Shown: piece by piece, positions 12,061 to 23,698 of the stretch | Layout of the letters: each line of letters starts with the position of its first letter | Numbering within the stretch: the stretch's first letter is position 1 | NCBI RefSeq assembly: GCF_016086655.4 | Contig: NC_052132.2 | Span: forward strand, 15,750,805 to 15,814,804 | Reading direction: 5' to 3' | DNA: 64,000 nt | Source: Lepeophtheirus salmonis | Taxonomy: Eukaryota; Arthropoda; Copepoda; Siphonostomatoida; Caligidae | Made by a program: the position numbers and the translations under genes | Notes under the pieces: model-generated | Database searches by the model: none | What the model saw: the letters and a program-made list of their open reading frames with translations, nothing else | What the model was told of the DNA's origin: nothing

Positions 12061-13239
12061 ATAATAACATTGGTTTTAGTTCCGTAGTCCGGCTCCTGGA
12101 TTCTCCTTGTGCCCTTTGTCTTTACAAAAAAGTACTCCTTATATACTATTTAAGCTGAGCAAAAAGTATGGATAAATAACCGTTTTGGTATTTAAAAAAA
12201 AAAGGAAATAACTGTTGTTGCGTGTGCTCTTTTTTTCGTTTTCGTTCTTTCTTTTCCAAATCATTATTATATTATTTATAAGTCTTCTTTTTTTTCTTTT
12301 TTTCATTTCCTTCATGGAATCCAAAACAGTCTAACAAATCAGTCCCAAATTTAGCAATTAGACGTATAAATTTACCAACCACATGCTTATGATTGTTTAG
12401 GGGATCTTTGAGGTCATTAAGAGGCTGGTTTTGACGGAAGATGAAAGAAAAAAAACCTCATTTCATTTTTCTCTTTCTATATCTCTCTCTACCTTGCTGT
12501 CTCTCCTATCTTCTATTCTACCTCTGTCTCTTTCTAAATCCCTCTATTTGTCTCCTATTTTTACTTTCATTCTTTGTTTCGAGTCCTCTCTATTCGGCCC
12601 TGGAACGTGGACACTCTCTCCTAGTAATTGATATAATATTATTAATGAAATGCGTAACGAAAATCTAGTGCTATTTGAAATATAGAAGGTTTTCAATTCT
12701 AGAGAAAGAACACTTTTTCTTTTCTCCAAAATCATGACATAATAGGCTGCTGATCTTTAAAAATTAACTATAATAATAGTATCATATATCTTGCTCTCAC
12801 CACCCGTATGCCCAGTCCTACATATGATGCATGGTGTAATTAGGCGGATAGACTTTGGAGGGGCACTCTCCCTATACACCCCCTTTACACCCCCTTTGAT
12901 AATGAAAATAATGTTAATAAATTTCACGCATCCCTTCCTTGGTTAAAATTTGATTCCTACGGCTCTCTGAAGAAAAAAATGACCATGATTTACTCTTATG
13001 TAACATCCGTCATATGAAGTAGATAGGTAGACTAGGGAATGAATTTATATGGAAATTATGATTTATGTGATTGTGAATAGTACATCAGAATCAATGAAGG
13101 TCTTATTTTGTTGCCATGAGATTATAGTGACCCAACGTATATATTATTTCTTTGATACACGAGCAGTCATTCATAATGTATGTCACACCTGTATATAAAA
13201 ATATAAGATACAGAAAAATAACATTGTCAATTTACAATT
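12061..13239. other. Intergenic; CT-rich low complexity
   Basis: No gene. A CT-rich stretch (about 12450-12610) shares words such as CCCCTCTATTCAGCCC-like ends with 22240-22385, so it is probably part of another dispersed repeat. Confidence 0.5.
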
Positions 13240-13445
13240 TCAATTATGTTTGGAACGAGAGCAACTTAGATGTTCTGACGTTTTATTAGCTATTATTCTT
13301 CTTCTTCTTGAGATAAAAAACAGCTATGGGAGGAAATAAATAAACACAAATCCCATACCGTATGTAGAAAAAAATATAGGCTGTAATTACTCCAATGTCG
13401 ATCCTCAATTCTACTTTGATTCCAACTAAGACTTACACATCCTAA
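13240..13445 (+). repeat. Dispersed repeat family A copy
   Basis: Contains GACGTTTTATTAGC, GGGAGGAAATAAATAAACAC, GTAATTACTCCAATGTCGAT and AATTCTACTTTGATTCCAAC in family order. Confidence 0.72.
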
Positions 13446-14261
13446 GTCCGATCAACCCCTAATTATTAATCTTCGTCCTTTATGAGCACACGTACTTGAA
13501 GAATTAAATATTAATGACAACAGCTTTGGAAAATAAAAAAATCCGGTTTAGATTGCCAGCTAGAAAAAGCCCTCCCGCTTTCTGGAGCATATTTTATATA
13601 TAATGTACAGCATAATTTAATATGTGTGTTCTCCATGACTGAGAACCTAAGCTTCCAGTTAGTGAGAGGAACTTATTAATTAACATACAATTGAAAATGG
13701 TTTCAAGAATTTTTCCGTCCCGGTATGTATTGTAAACCTACTACAATAAAAATATATGATAAATAAAGATGTCATTTTGTTATGAAAAAACTGGATTTAA
13801 AAATTAGAAAAGGAAAAATAGGTATTTTGTGTGCTCTTTTCTTCTTTTTTTTCTTCATTATTTAATAGGTGCTAACTTTTCCCTCTAAAGTAAGCAATAT
13901 TGCGTATCTTAGTGTTGTAAAAAATATAGTCAAATAAATAAAGATAAATTTAGATATAATATCAGTATTTTTCCTGGGCTAATGCTATTTTAAATGTAGA
14001 AGCTGCGTCTCTTTATAGCGGTAATTCATTTTTCAACCAAAAATCATACAACAGGCAGTTGATCCTAACATATATCTTAATTCAGGTGTACTATAAGTAC
14101 CACTCCCGCCTTCTCCTTGCGCTCTGACAAAAATCCCTTCTCTGTGTATACAATCTATACAGGATCCTGCTTTTAGGTAACCTTTTGTTTGTATCCTCAT
14201 ATTTCTAGACGCTACAGTATTTTAATTTACTTACATTTAACCAAAGGTGACGTTTATAATA

Positions 14262-15167
14262 TGGGGAAAAAGTAATTTCGTATTTCCCGCCCTTTTTTAA
14301 ATATGTGTATCTTGTTCATTATTGGTCATATCGGATCGTACGATAATGTGTTGTAAAGGTGTTAGATTATACTACAAACGCTTTTGGGGCAGTATTTTGC
14401 TTGGAAGGGTGAGTCGTGAATTACCATGTGTCGAGTATGGAGGTCTCAAAGGAAAAATTTCGCGATATTTTACAGTTTTACTACCTGAATGGGAAAAATG
14501 CATCGAAAGCGATCAAGAAATTTTGCAATGTTTACGGGGCCGATACCCTTTCAGTTCGCGTTGCACAACAGCAGTTCGAGCAATTTAGTTCTGGTGTAGT
14601 GGAGGAGAATGATACACCATGCACTAGCAGGCTTTTAGTCGAAAATGTAAATAAAATCATGGAAAATATCGAGATAGACCGTCATGTTAGTAGTCGGAGC
14701 ATTTCCCAGGTGCTGAATATAAATCATAGAACCCTTTTGAGCAATTTATAGAAGACTGAATACAAAAAGAAACTCTTAATAGAAGAGGAATCGATTTTAA
14801 TCAAGACAACACCAGGTAGCACACATCTTTGATGACGTGCCAGAAGCTCTGGAAGCTCGGATGGGAAGTTCTTATGTATTCATCCTACCTTCCGGATCTG
14901 GTACCAAGTGACTACCACCAGTTCTTGTCTACGGCCAACGTGCTTAGGGGTACAAATTATGCCTCAATAGAGACCTGTGAAAATTGGCTGTCCGAGATTT
15001 TTGCCGATAGGGACAAGGGCTTCTAAGATAAGGGTATTATGAATTTGTATTATCATTGGCAACAAGTTATCGAAGAGAACAAGGCATTTTTTGGTTAAAT
15101 CGGAGAATTGTAACATTTCATATAATGCATTGAAATATAGCAAAAAATACGAAATTACTTTTCCCCC
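14262..15167 (+). mobile_element. Internally deleted mariner with both inverted ends
   Basis: The left end GGGGAAAAAGTAATTTCGTA (from 14263) is mirrored at the right by TACGAAATTACTTTTCCCC (to 15166), with one A-run indel. Between them a transposase frame begins MEVSKEKFRDILQFYYLNGK at 14437 and runs through the helix-turn-helix region to RSISQVLNINHRTLLSNL, where it meets a stop. It resumes at about 14775 with RRGIDFNQDNTR (second catalytic Asp region), then SLMTCQKLWKLGWEVL, YLPDLVPSDYHQFL (third Asp) and a C-terminus near 15105. About 100 codons, including the first catalytic Asp (TGDE/K region), are missing, so the ~905-bp element is non-autonomous. Full-length mariners are ~1.3 kb. Confidence 0.9.
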
Positions 15168-16430
15168 AAAGTAATGTGACAAATTTTATAGTCATATTAT
15201 AATGAAAATTAGGAAAAATACTCTCAAAAATGCAAAAATACGATCATTGCGAACAGTGAAGTTATGTAACCTACAAGTATATATTGTATACATATCATTT
15301 GCATAGTCATTCTTCTCATCACTCACAACTATTAAGGACAAATTGGAGAATGTTCAAGTACAAATTTAATGAAGCATCCAATTTATTTCATCCTTATATA
15401 ACAAGGAATACAAGAGACTAAAAAAATTCGATATACCTGTGATATCAATCTTCATTATGAAGTAGTATACATAATATTTACTATATAGGCCTTCGTTGTT
15501 AAAGTACATTCTTTAAATAATTCATTTGATCTCTGCCCAATCAGGAAATATCATTCCTTCTCATTTTTGGCATTGAGGGAATCTCTACTTCTTTCCGTTC
15601 TATCGACGTTTATAGAGATTTAATAAAGAAAAAAATTATAGCAAAAGACTTAAAATTCATTACTAATTCCATAAAAGACACTCACAAATTATATTATCTG
15701 TATAGGTATATATAAAATACAGTTTGTGTGTGTTCTTTATGGGTGCCAGACCGTTGGGTCTAGTAGGCCGAAACTTTGTATGGGTGTCACTTTTGAACCT
15801 GATTTTTTTTGGGGGTGGGGAGGGTGTCATATTCTACACCCCAAAAGACTAAATAAGGGATTGAGTTATAAATTAAAAAGTGACTGGGGTCTCGAAAAAC
15901 AGATGTAAGAAGAAAAACGTTTTCTAAACTTATTCAAAATAAAAAACGTTATGACGAAAAAAAGAAATCGGTAAAATTACAGTTTTTTTTTTTTTTTCAG
16001 GTGCAAAAAAATGGGCTTTCAATGGAATATTGTATTCGTAGATCAAATCAAGTTTATATAAATTTACTTGGGACTTTGTTTGTTTATAAATTTGACACAT
16101 AAAAATTGATGTTTAACTGAAATATCTCTCATTTTCTGAATCATTTTCTCTTTTTTTCATCAAACCTCAATTCTCAATTTTTATGACGAAATCCTACGAA
16201 AAGACACATTTTGGACAAGAAAATTAACATTAATTGTTAACATTACAAAATATTTTATTTTCAATTTCTGGAACATTTTATTTCGTAATTTTTGCAATAT
16301 TTGCAAAAATGAACCAATTATCGAGATTTTTTTTTTACGAAATTATTCTCCATAATGTTTTTGGTTTTCCAAGTACAAAAAAAATCTTGCTAGGTTTTTT
16401 TTCCCCTTTACTTTTTTTGGGGGGAAGAGC
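15168..16430. other. Intergenic, no gene seen
   Basis: AT-rich sequence with homopolymer runs. No recognisable frame on either strand. Confidence 0.45.
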
Positions 16431-16434
16431 AGCT

Positions 16435-16600
16435 TAGCTGTCATGACGTTTCATTTGACCAGCAGCTATGGGATGAACGACATAAACAGAAACCCCACTC
16501 TGTCTCCAGCAATGATATATTCAGGAATTACTCCAATGGTAATCCTCAATTATACTCCAAGTCCATGAAAGATCTTCACTTATAACTCACCAACAAATCC
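16435..16600 (+). repeat. Dispersed repeat family A copy
   Basis: Contains TGACGTTTCATTTGACCAGC, GAATTACTCCAATGGTAATC and AATTATACTCCAAGTCCATG in family order. Confidence 0.7.
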
Positions 16601-17099
16601 TGAGAGTTACTTTTTTCTTTCACGCACTATTGATTACTTTAAACTTACATGTTCCCTCTTCAAGAATAAAAGTTGTGAAAAATAAAAAGCCCCTCTGCAG
16701 GTAGCAACCACAAATCCTGCTCCCTATTCCGTTATCATATTATTTTCATTTAGGTATCTTATCATCATTGTAATCATGTTTATACTGCTTTCTACTTGTT
16801 CCTCTCTCCTACTTTGCTTTTTTTTAATCAAAAAGGAAAAGAAAGCTGTTTATCTTCTATATGCATAACAACATTACAAAGCAACAATCTAGCAATTGGA
16901 CAAGAGTAATTTACTGATAACTGAAGGATATAATAGTTAAGATACATCACATTTAGTCGTTATTTCATTTAACACTCAGATAGAGGCGTTAAAAAATAGA
17001 ATAATTTATGAACAGCAATAAGATTATATTTGTAGCTACAATTGCCAAGTTATAATAGACAAATCACATACAATAAAGATTGAATTAATAATATCACTA

Positions 17100-17400
17100 C
17101 ACGCCCTAGTACCGGCATAGCCCTTAGTCATTAGGTGTTGACAAACAGACACATTAGTTCTTTTTTAACATGGACGAAAACTTCCAAACAAGTCCTCGGT
17201 TTACTCTCCATTTTTTTTTTTTTTTCATTAGTAGACTCACACGGAGTTACTCAATACTTGGATGTTTTCACCTCAAAAATGAAAGAATGATAATTATAAC
17301 TTGAGGGACATAATGAGCCAAGGAATACTTTTATCTCTAGAGCGTCACCAAGCTGAGCTTTACTAGGAACACACGTTGCTCAACCTCATCTAAAGTTACA
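17100..17400 (+). repeat. Dispersed repeat family B copy 1
   Basis: Starts CCTAGTACCGGCATAG and includes TTGACAAACAGACACATTAG, a spacer, AACTTGAGGGACATAATGAG and CTCTAGAGCGTCACC. Three further copies lie at 20395, 21715 and 21965. Confidence 0.7.
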
Positions 17401-18900
17401 AAAATGATTTTTTAATTTTTATAATGTACTTCCCCTTTCTTTTTTTGTCTTCGTATGAGCTATAGCTAGCCACACTTCTTGTTCAAAATGAGTCATCAAC
17501 ACAAATTTTGTAGTATAGGCTTGTATAAAATAAGAGTTTACCTAAACGCCTGCGAGATTTCATTCATTTTTATGTATCGTTCTCATACAACTCTATACAT
17601 ATATTCTCCTTTTTCTTTTTTAATAGGATGTGCACGCTCGATGCTACATGCAAAACGCCTGCGATATTTCATTAATAGTACTACTGATCATTGTTATTTC
17701 TTTGATCAAAAATGACATAATAGATTACAGAAAGAAAGACATATAAACCTGAATTTATTAATATAGATATGATATTAATGTAACAAAAATAATTCAATAT
17801 TATAAATGCTGCCACGGAATTATCTTTAAATAAACGTTTTTTCGATAAAAAGAATTGTGGTACTAGTGACTCAAGATATAAGGTTTTTTTAAATATACGA
17901 CAATTAACCTGCTTTTTGGTAATATTTTGTCTTGATCTACATATATATACAGCCAGTGCTCATCTTAGAGTAATTCAATTGAAAAACGAGTGGGTGGATT
18001 TTTCTTTGGAAGTTTTTTGATTTTTATATTTTCCAACTGACATTTCATTTATTTCGGCCCTAATGTAAGGATTTAGTTTTAAATAGAAAGATTGAGCCTT
18101 TTCAAAGCTTTGGTTTATTTTCTGTTTTTATGACATTTTTTGATCTTCTGGAATAATTTATATTTATTTTCCTTTTTCAAAAGGCCTTCATTTCTATTTT
18201 TGTAACTGGGGAAATAACCAACATATCGATGGGCATCCAATTTTTTCAGACTCTAATGCTCCGTGGTGAGTGTCCCCTCTCACATTGCAACATCCCTACC
18301 TGTAATTCAATTCAACAAATTTTGCAATACAAATTTGCTCCTAGAACGACGTATACTCGTCTTTAAAGACATCACTGTTTTTTTTTTTTTTTTTTTTTTT
18401 GCAAGAAACGACAAAAAAAAATAATGATGTGTACCAACCTTAAAACTGGTTTTTACTTGTATTGACGCATTTTTCTATGACTAACAACAAATATATTCTG
18501 ATTTAGATTTTTGTTTTTTGCATGGTGGATCAAAATAAAAAAAAGTTATAGAAAAAAGTCGGTCTATGTATATTTGTCTACGTTGTATAATATGTCCAGG
18601 TAGGTTATGAGGAATATATGTGGTTTTTTGTAATCTACTATGAAGGCAAGATTCAAAGCCACCCCACAAGACTCGTTTTTACCAAAATGTAGACTGTTAG
18701 GAAATAAAAGATAAGCTTAAAATACGTTAATTCCCGACAATGTTTATTTGAGTAAGATACCGAGTACGTAGTAGAAATTTGGGCACTTATAAAAGAGAAG
18801 AATAAGAAACACACATGAGAGGAATTGATGATTCCTCTCATCAGCTGACAAACTGTATGCATTATCAACTCTTTGCTAAAAAAATTAACACAATCACTAG
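17401..18900. other. Intergenic; poly-T tract
   Basis: No supported gene. A long T-run sits at 18379-18400. Confidence 0.45.
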
Positions 18901-18904
18901 AAAA

Positions 18905-19010
18905 ATGCCCTCACAATGAGACAAAATAATTGAGATTGTTGCTCAACTTTACGTGGAACAGACATCAACAGAGATCCGAAACATGACTTAGCCAGGGAAA
19001 CATAATTTTG
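18905..19010 (+). mobile_element. Possible Tc1-type transposase N-terminus
   Basis: The plus strand reads a degenerate IIEIVAQLYVEQTSTEIRNM, which resembles the first helix-turn-helix of Tc1-type transposases. It may be the 5' part of the remnant at 19640-19965. Confidence 0.4.
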
Positions 19011-19534
19011 TATTGATTCTGATTTATTTGGTCCACTCCAGCCTTATGACAGATTCTATTAGTCCTTCGGACTGTCAACAGTGCTCACGGCGTTACCTCG
19101 CGGACACAAAAATACCCTATGTATTTTGTAGTGAGCTGTCGATGTCATGGCTATTTTAAAATTGTATTCTTGCAGATAAATAAACAAAGTAATAAGTCTA
19201 TACCTATGCTCTGTTTCTAAAAGGATATGAATACGATTTCTTGTTGATCCCTTGTCCTATATATAATATAATTATTGACCATTTTATTATTTATGTGAAG
19301 AAATTTGGCTATCATACACAAATATTAATGTATAGCTACGTTTTGAATAAATTATTATCAAGCAATATTATCAAATAAAATACGATGTAGGATTTTAGTA
19401 TTACGAAATATAAATATATACTTAATTCATTTTTAAAATAATAACATTGATAGTCTGGGAGTACATAAGAGATAAATAGCAGTTGGTATGATTGAATTAT
19501 TTGTCCAACAATGATTTCTAGACTTTTTTAAAAA
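19011..19534. other. AT-rich spacer, no gene
   Basis: No frame with motifs. It may be the decayed centre of the Tc1-type element flanking it. Confidence 0.35.
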
Positions 19535-19600
19535 AAAGGACTGAACTGGATGGGACTACAGTCCTCAATCCTAAATATGGACTAACAGAACATTAAGCAA
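19535..19600. repeat. Partial family D repeat
   Basis: Contains AAAAGGACTGAACTGGATGG and GGACTACAGTCCTCAATCCT, matching one arm of family D. Confidence 0.45.
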
Positions 19601-19639
19601 ACAGACTAATTACAACATCAAGAAGACAATTAATGACAG

Positions 19640-19965
19640 TGTTGGCATCAAAATGAGCTTCAACAAAATGGTGCACCTGCACACATAGTTACACGATTTG
19701 GTTGGCATCTGATAAGTATGATGACCGAAAAAAATGCGGCCATCATACTAATCAGATGTCAACCAGCTCAATTTTTCCTTCTTACCACATGTTGAGACCA
19801 AAGCATGCCCGACAAGGACACCGAATCTCGAAGCTCTCAAGGATTCTGTTGATGAGCATTGAAACTCCATGAACCCAAATTACATTATTTCCACCTGTAG
19901 AGCTCCCTGTGGCACATTGAGGCCATTATCATGGTCGATGGAGGCACCATTGAAGATTAGAAATG
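19640..19965 (+). mobile_element. Tc1-type transposase C-terminal half, with internal hairpin
   Basis: The plus strand reads FQQNGAPAHIVTRF (second catalytic region with Asp changed to Asn) at about 19658-19699. After the hairpin at 19700-19764 it continues with RTPNLEALKDSVDEHW and NPNYIISTC, ending in decayed sequence where EAIIxVDGG is expected. The PPxSPDLNPLD block is not readable because the hairpin and its flank occupy that position. Confidence 0.75.
19700..19764. repeat. 28-bp inverted repeat (hairpin)
   Basis: Arms 19700-19727 and 19737-19764 are inverted copies matching at 25 of 28 positions around a 9-base A-rich loop. It interrupts a transposase remnant. Confidence 0.85.
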
Positions 19966-20394
19966 CTTTGAACATCTGTACAAAGTTTAATTCATTTAGC
20001 TCCTCTAGTTTCCGAAATGAAAATTTGTTAAAATTCAAAATGTCTAGTTTTCAATTATGCACCTGGTATAGAAGAGTTATTTCCTATTATAATCTAATTC
20101 TGAATAGGACCTAATATCACTCATGAAAAAAGGTTCGACTGAATGCATTTTATATTTATAATTAATATTTTGCCTATTATAGTGGGAAGGGCGAGGGGTG
20201 GGGGGAGTGTGAAGATGCTCCATATTCGAGACCAAGACGGATATCGAGACAACATCACCAGTCGAACCCCTAACAAAAAACAATAAGAAATGAGCGTTGT
20301 TCATATATATTAGTTCGTTTACAAAACGATCGAGGGTAGCTCCTACTTACAGCAAAATAATACAACTCCCTGAATGATAATATTATTTAATAAG

Positions 20395-20635
20395 TGGTAG
20401 TACCTGGCATTATTCAGACTTATTAGGCGTCGACAAACAGACAAACTTTGCTTGAAAAAATATAGAATATATCTTCCCAAAAAATCCCCAGTGTTACTTT
20501 TCCTTTTTCATAAGCACACTCCGACGTTATTACTGAATAATTAGATATTCTCTCCTCAAAAGTAAAATACTGATAATAACAGCTTGATATGACGCCATAA
20601 GCCAGTGAATGATTTACCGGGTTATCCATTCAAAT
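20395..20635 (+). repeat. Dispersed repeat family B copy 2
   Basis: Starts GTAGTACCTGGCATTATTCA and includes TTAGGCGTCGACAAACAGAC, TTTTTCATAAGCACAC, TTAGATATTCTCTCCTCAAA and TGACGCCATAAGCCAGTG. Confidence 0.75.
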
Positions 20636-20742
20636 CTGAAAATTTTAAATTTCAACAAGATATAATTTACTAATTAATGATAGAATTTCAACGAAATTAA
20701 TAGTATAAATAGACATTTGTCTAAGCTCTCTTAATCATTAAT

Positions 20743-21135
20743 TTAACCGTCCTTAGCAGCAATGATGTGTTCTAGGCGACGGAAGACCTGCCACATGCTG
20801 CGGATGTAGTCCTCTGGGATGGCGTCCCAGTGCTGAATGACTGTGACATTGAGGGCCTCGGTATTTGGATGACATTTGTGGACTTCCCTTACCCATGCAC
20901 CCAAAAGGTGTAGTCGAAGGGCAGGCATCAGGACTATATGGGGGTCAAAAGTGTTTGGACCAGAAGGGAATGTTGTGGCCAAGTATTCCCTTGCCTTTTT
21001 TGAGCATCCTGCTGGAAAACTATATTTTCATTAGGATGTTTACTTACACCCAAAGGAAAAGGAACTCCTGCAAGGAAGTCATATTGTCGATCCCCGTAAG
21101 CCTGTACATACACCACCTGCGAAATTTCATTCATT
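20743..21135 (-). mobile_element. Tc1-type transposase C-terminal remnant
   Basis: On the minus strand, ENIVFQQDAQKRQ (second catalytic Asp in FQQD) lies near 21010-21050, and the C-terminal block CHPNTEALNVTVIQHWDAIP, EDYIRSMWQVFRRLEHIIAA lies at 20743-20880. The first catalytic region is absent and the frame shifts between the blocks. The C-terminus is unusually well preserved. Confidence 0.83.
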
Positions 21136-21714
21136 TTTACTTAATATTTTTTACAACTCTATTGACACCATGCATGACTCGTCTGCAGATGCACGGTGGT
21201 AGTATCACGGCAAAACTCAATATGATATTAAACGATACTTAGGACAGAAAGCATTATGACACGTGAAAAATCCAAGCTCAAAGCAAAGTGAATACTACAA
21301 GAAAATGCTGTTACGGAGTAATTTGATTTTTTTGACATAAATTCGACTTTAATTTAGTGTTTAAAATTTGAGTTACTGTCAGGCTTAGACTTGATAGAGG
21401 TGATCAAGTGGTTATTTTTGTACATCAAACAGTCCTTATACTCTTTTTTATTTATTAATAAAACGTATTGTATTGTTATTTTTTAGAACAAGTATCTGTA
21501 CTCAAAAATGATTTTACGTTTCATATACAAACAGACTAATTTATATAAAATTATACTTTGCTTTATTAATAATATATATACTTTTTAGTTTGCTCCCATT
21601 AACGATTACCTTTTGAATTGTATCTTTTTTATCATCTTATCAAGTAACTTGTATGAATATTTAACTATATTTTATCGTAGGTAACCTTATACTATTCTGA
21701 CTTATATACATACT

Positions 21715-21945
21715 AGCAGATGTACCCCCATTACCCAAAATTGGGGTAGGCGTCAACAAACGCACACATTTGCTTTCATCATATAGAGTATGACTCCCCA
21801 CTTAGATGTTCTGACCTCAAGAATAATAATAACAACTTGATAAATTGTTTTCAATATGACGTGATGAGCCAAGGTGTGCTTTAGTCTCCAGAGCGCCACC
21901 TGCCTGAGTTGTAGCTACACAGCCCACTTCTTACTCCTCTTCTAA
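21715..21945 (+). repeat. Dispersed repeat family B copy 3
   Basis: Contains TAGGCGTCAACAAACGCACA, TTAGATGTTCTGACCTCAAG, AATAACAACTTGATAAATTG and TGACGTGATGAGCCAAGGTG, then AGCGCCACC. Copy 4 follows in the same orientation after ~20 bases. Confidence 0.78.
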
Positions 21946-21964
21946 TCTAATTATTCTATATTTT

Positions 21965-22195
21965 ACCAGCTGTAGTACCCGGCATTTCTCGGAGTTATTA
22001 GGCGTCGACGAACATAAAAACATTGATTTAATAATATACAAAATAATTTATCCTTTTTCATGAGCACATGTACTAGTAAATACTCAATCCTTAGATGTTC
22101 TCTCGTCAAGAACGAAAGAATAATTATAACAACTTGATGAATTTGCTGTTATTGACATGATGAGCCAAGAACTACTTTAATCTAGAGGCTAGTAG
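21965..22195 (+). repeat. Dispersed repeat family B copy 4
   Basis: Contains GTAGTACCCGGCATTTCTCG, TTAGGCGTCGACGAACATAA, TTTTTCATGAGCACATGTAC, CTTAGATGTTCTCTCGTCAA and TGACATGATGAGCCAAG. It is the best-preserved copy of the start of the family. Confidence 0.8.
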
Positions 22196-22584
22196 TTTAT
22201 ATTTATTTAATTCATTTTTCCATTCTCTTTTAATATTCTCCCTGTTTTCTTTTTCAGTCTCTCCCTTCTTCTCTTCTCCGCCTGTCTCTTTCTACATCCC
22301 TCTCTCTGTTTATTTTCTTCTACCTTCACTCCTTGTTTTTATTCCCCTCTATTCAGCCCAAGCAGGCAGAGGAACCCTCCAGTAGTATACAATCAGTTAT
22401 ATAAATCCTGAGAATGCTTTAGCTAGCCGGTTTTTTGGAGTTGTTGATCTGAAAAATGAATTTTCTTTTTGGTTATCATTATTATTTCATTCCTGAGTAT
22501 TCCTTTCCTAAATAGATTCAATTATATTCGATATCTGATTGAACATTCGTTTGTGCTCATAGAAGACGGAGCATAGGCCTGAAA

Positions 22585-22830
22585 ATTAGTTGTGGAGTTA
22601 TAATTGTAAGTACTTATTGGACTCAGAGTAGAATTAAGGGTCGACATCGTAGTCATTCTAGCAAATACCCTTGTTTATATGCTTTTCTCCTTGTCAGCTG
22701 ATCTAATGAAACGTTAGTAACATTATTCTTTCTCTCTTCAAAAACTTTCATGAGTTATCAGGGTTACCATATTGATTTTCGGAATTTTTTTAACATACCC
22801 ATTGTACACAGGATTTTCATTACTATATAC
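22585..22830 (-). repeat. Dispersed repeat family A, near full copy, inverted
   Basis: Contains GGACTCAGAGTAGAATTAAG, TCAGCTGATCTAATGAAACG and, at its outer end, GTGTACACAGGATTTTC-like sequence. It abuts the shared Tc1 flank at 22830. Confidence 0.78.
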
Positions 22831-23265
22831 AATATGTATATGTTAAAAGTTTTGATTATTTAAGAATCTCATCGGTGTTTAACTCAACTCATATATAGGC
22901 TCCCTTTCCTTTTTTTAATATAACTCCATGCTCGATGCTTCAAAGATGAATGTACACTGAAAAGAAATTCATACGTAATTTGCATCCAAATGAAATTTCC
23001 TTTATTAATATGGATATAATGTACTTAAACAAGAGGTTTTGTGAGGGCATTTATTAAACAAAATCATCTGAATATAGTGTTTAGCACAACTTTTATTCAA
23101 TATGTGAGCCCTCAGCTCTAATAAATGCATCAATACGAGGTCCAAATTACTTGCAGACCTTGACTACATAGTCAGACTCGAACTTGGTCTACTCCTTCTT
23201 GATGGAAGCTCCTAGAGACTGGACACTCCTGTGAGGAGTAGCACAAACCATCTCATTACTTATTC
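22831..23265 (-). mobile_element. 3' part of the Tc1 element seen at 10905, inverted
   Basis: Reverse-complement match to 11400-11816. 23100-23265 reads on the minus strand as the transposase tail (..WTKFESDYVVKVC-like, then FxxRIDAFIxAEGSHIE-like with substitutions), followed by the non-coding flank down to 22831. The catalytic part is absent. Confidence 0.75.
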
Positions 23266-23461
23266 AGAATAAGTAATGGAAAGTTGTTGGAATCGTTGAA
23301 AAGAACGAATTTGATTGGTTAGAAGAGATTATATAAAAAAAGGAATAAAATAAGTTGGTACTCTTGCATCTTCTAAAGAAATTATCCTTAGGATTGTACT
23401 AATCATCAGCAAAGCAGCTACCCCTTAATGCTCTCTCATTTGCATCATCTATCGCTTAATA

Positions 23462-23698
23462 ATGAGTACCCTCGAATTGTCTAACAAGATGACTGAAACT
23501 ATTTCTAAATCCAGTCAACATATTTGTTACATATGTCAAGACCATGGTCATAAAACGATGAAGTGTCCTAATTTGGTTTGCATGAACTGTGGAAGTCAAG
23601 GACACGCTCGAAACACATGCCCTCTTCGCAGGATCAATATAAAGAATAATGGATTTATCCAATTGTCGAGGAGTTTCATTAAAAGTAACAGTATGTAA
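23462..23698 (+). CDS. Small protein with two CCHC zinc knuckles
   Basis: A 78-residue open frame starting at the first ATG after an in-frame stop. It has two perfectly spaced CX2CX4HX4C zinc knuckles: Cys22, Cys25, His30, Cys35 and Cys40, Cys43, His48, Cys53. Four residues separate them, as in RNA-binding ZCCHC proteins and retroelement nucleocapsids. The tail is basic and Ser-rich. It sits 200 bases past a Tc1 remnant, and no intron signals or neighbouring pol frame were seen, so it could be a small host gene, one exon of a larger gene, or a retroelement gag remnant. All eight zinc ligands being intact in an area where every transposon is broken favours selection, but the call is tentative. 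Function not assigned beyond probable nucleic-acid binding. Confidence 0.45.
   Translation: MSTLELSNKMTETISKSSQHICYICQDHGHKTMKCPNLVCMNCGSQGHARNTCPLRRINIKNNGFIQLSRSFIKSNSM

Noticed and set aside
12431..12668. Overlapping Leu/Ser-rich frames in the CT-rich tract
   Set aside because: Composition follows from CT-rich low complexity. No domain or conservation is expected.
22690..22735. Hammerhead-ribozyme-like words CTGAT ... GAAACG in family A
   Set aside because: The required GA after CUGAN is absent and no stem II is formed. Other copies do not preserve the pattern.
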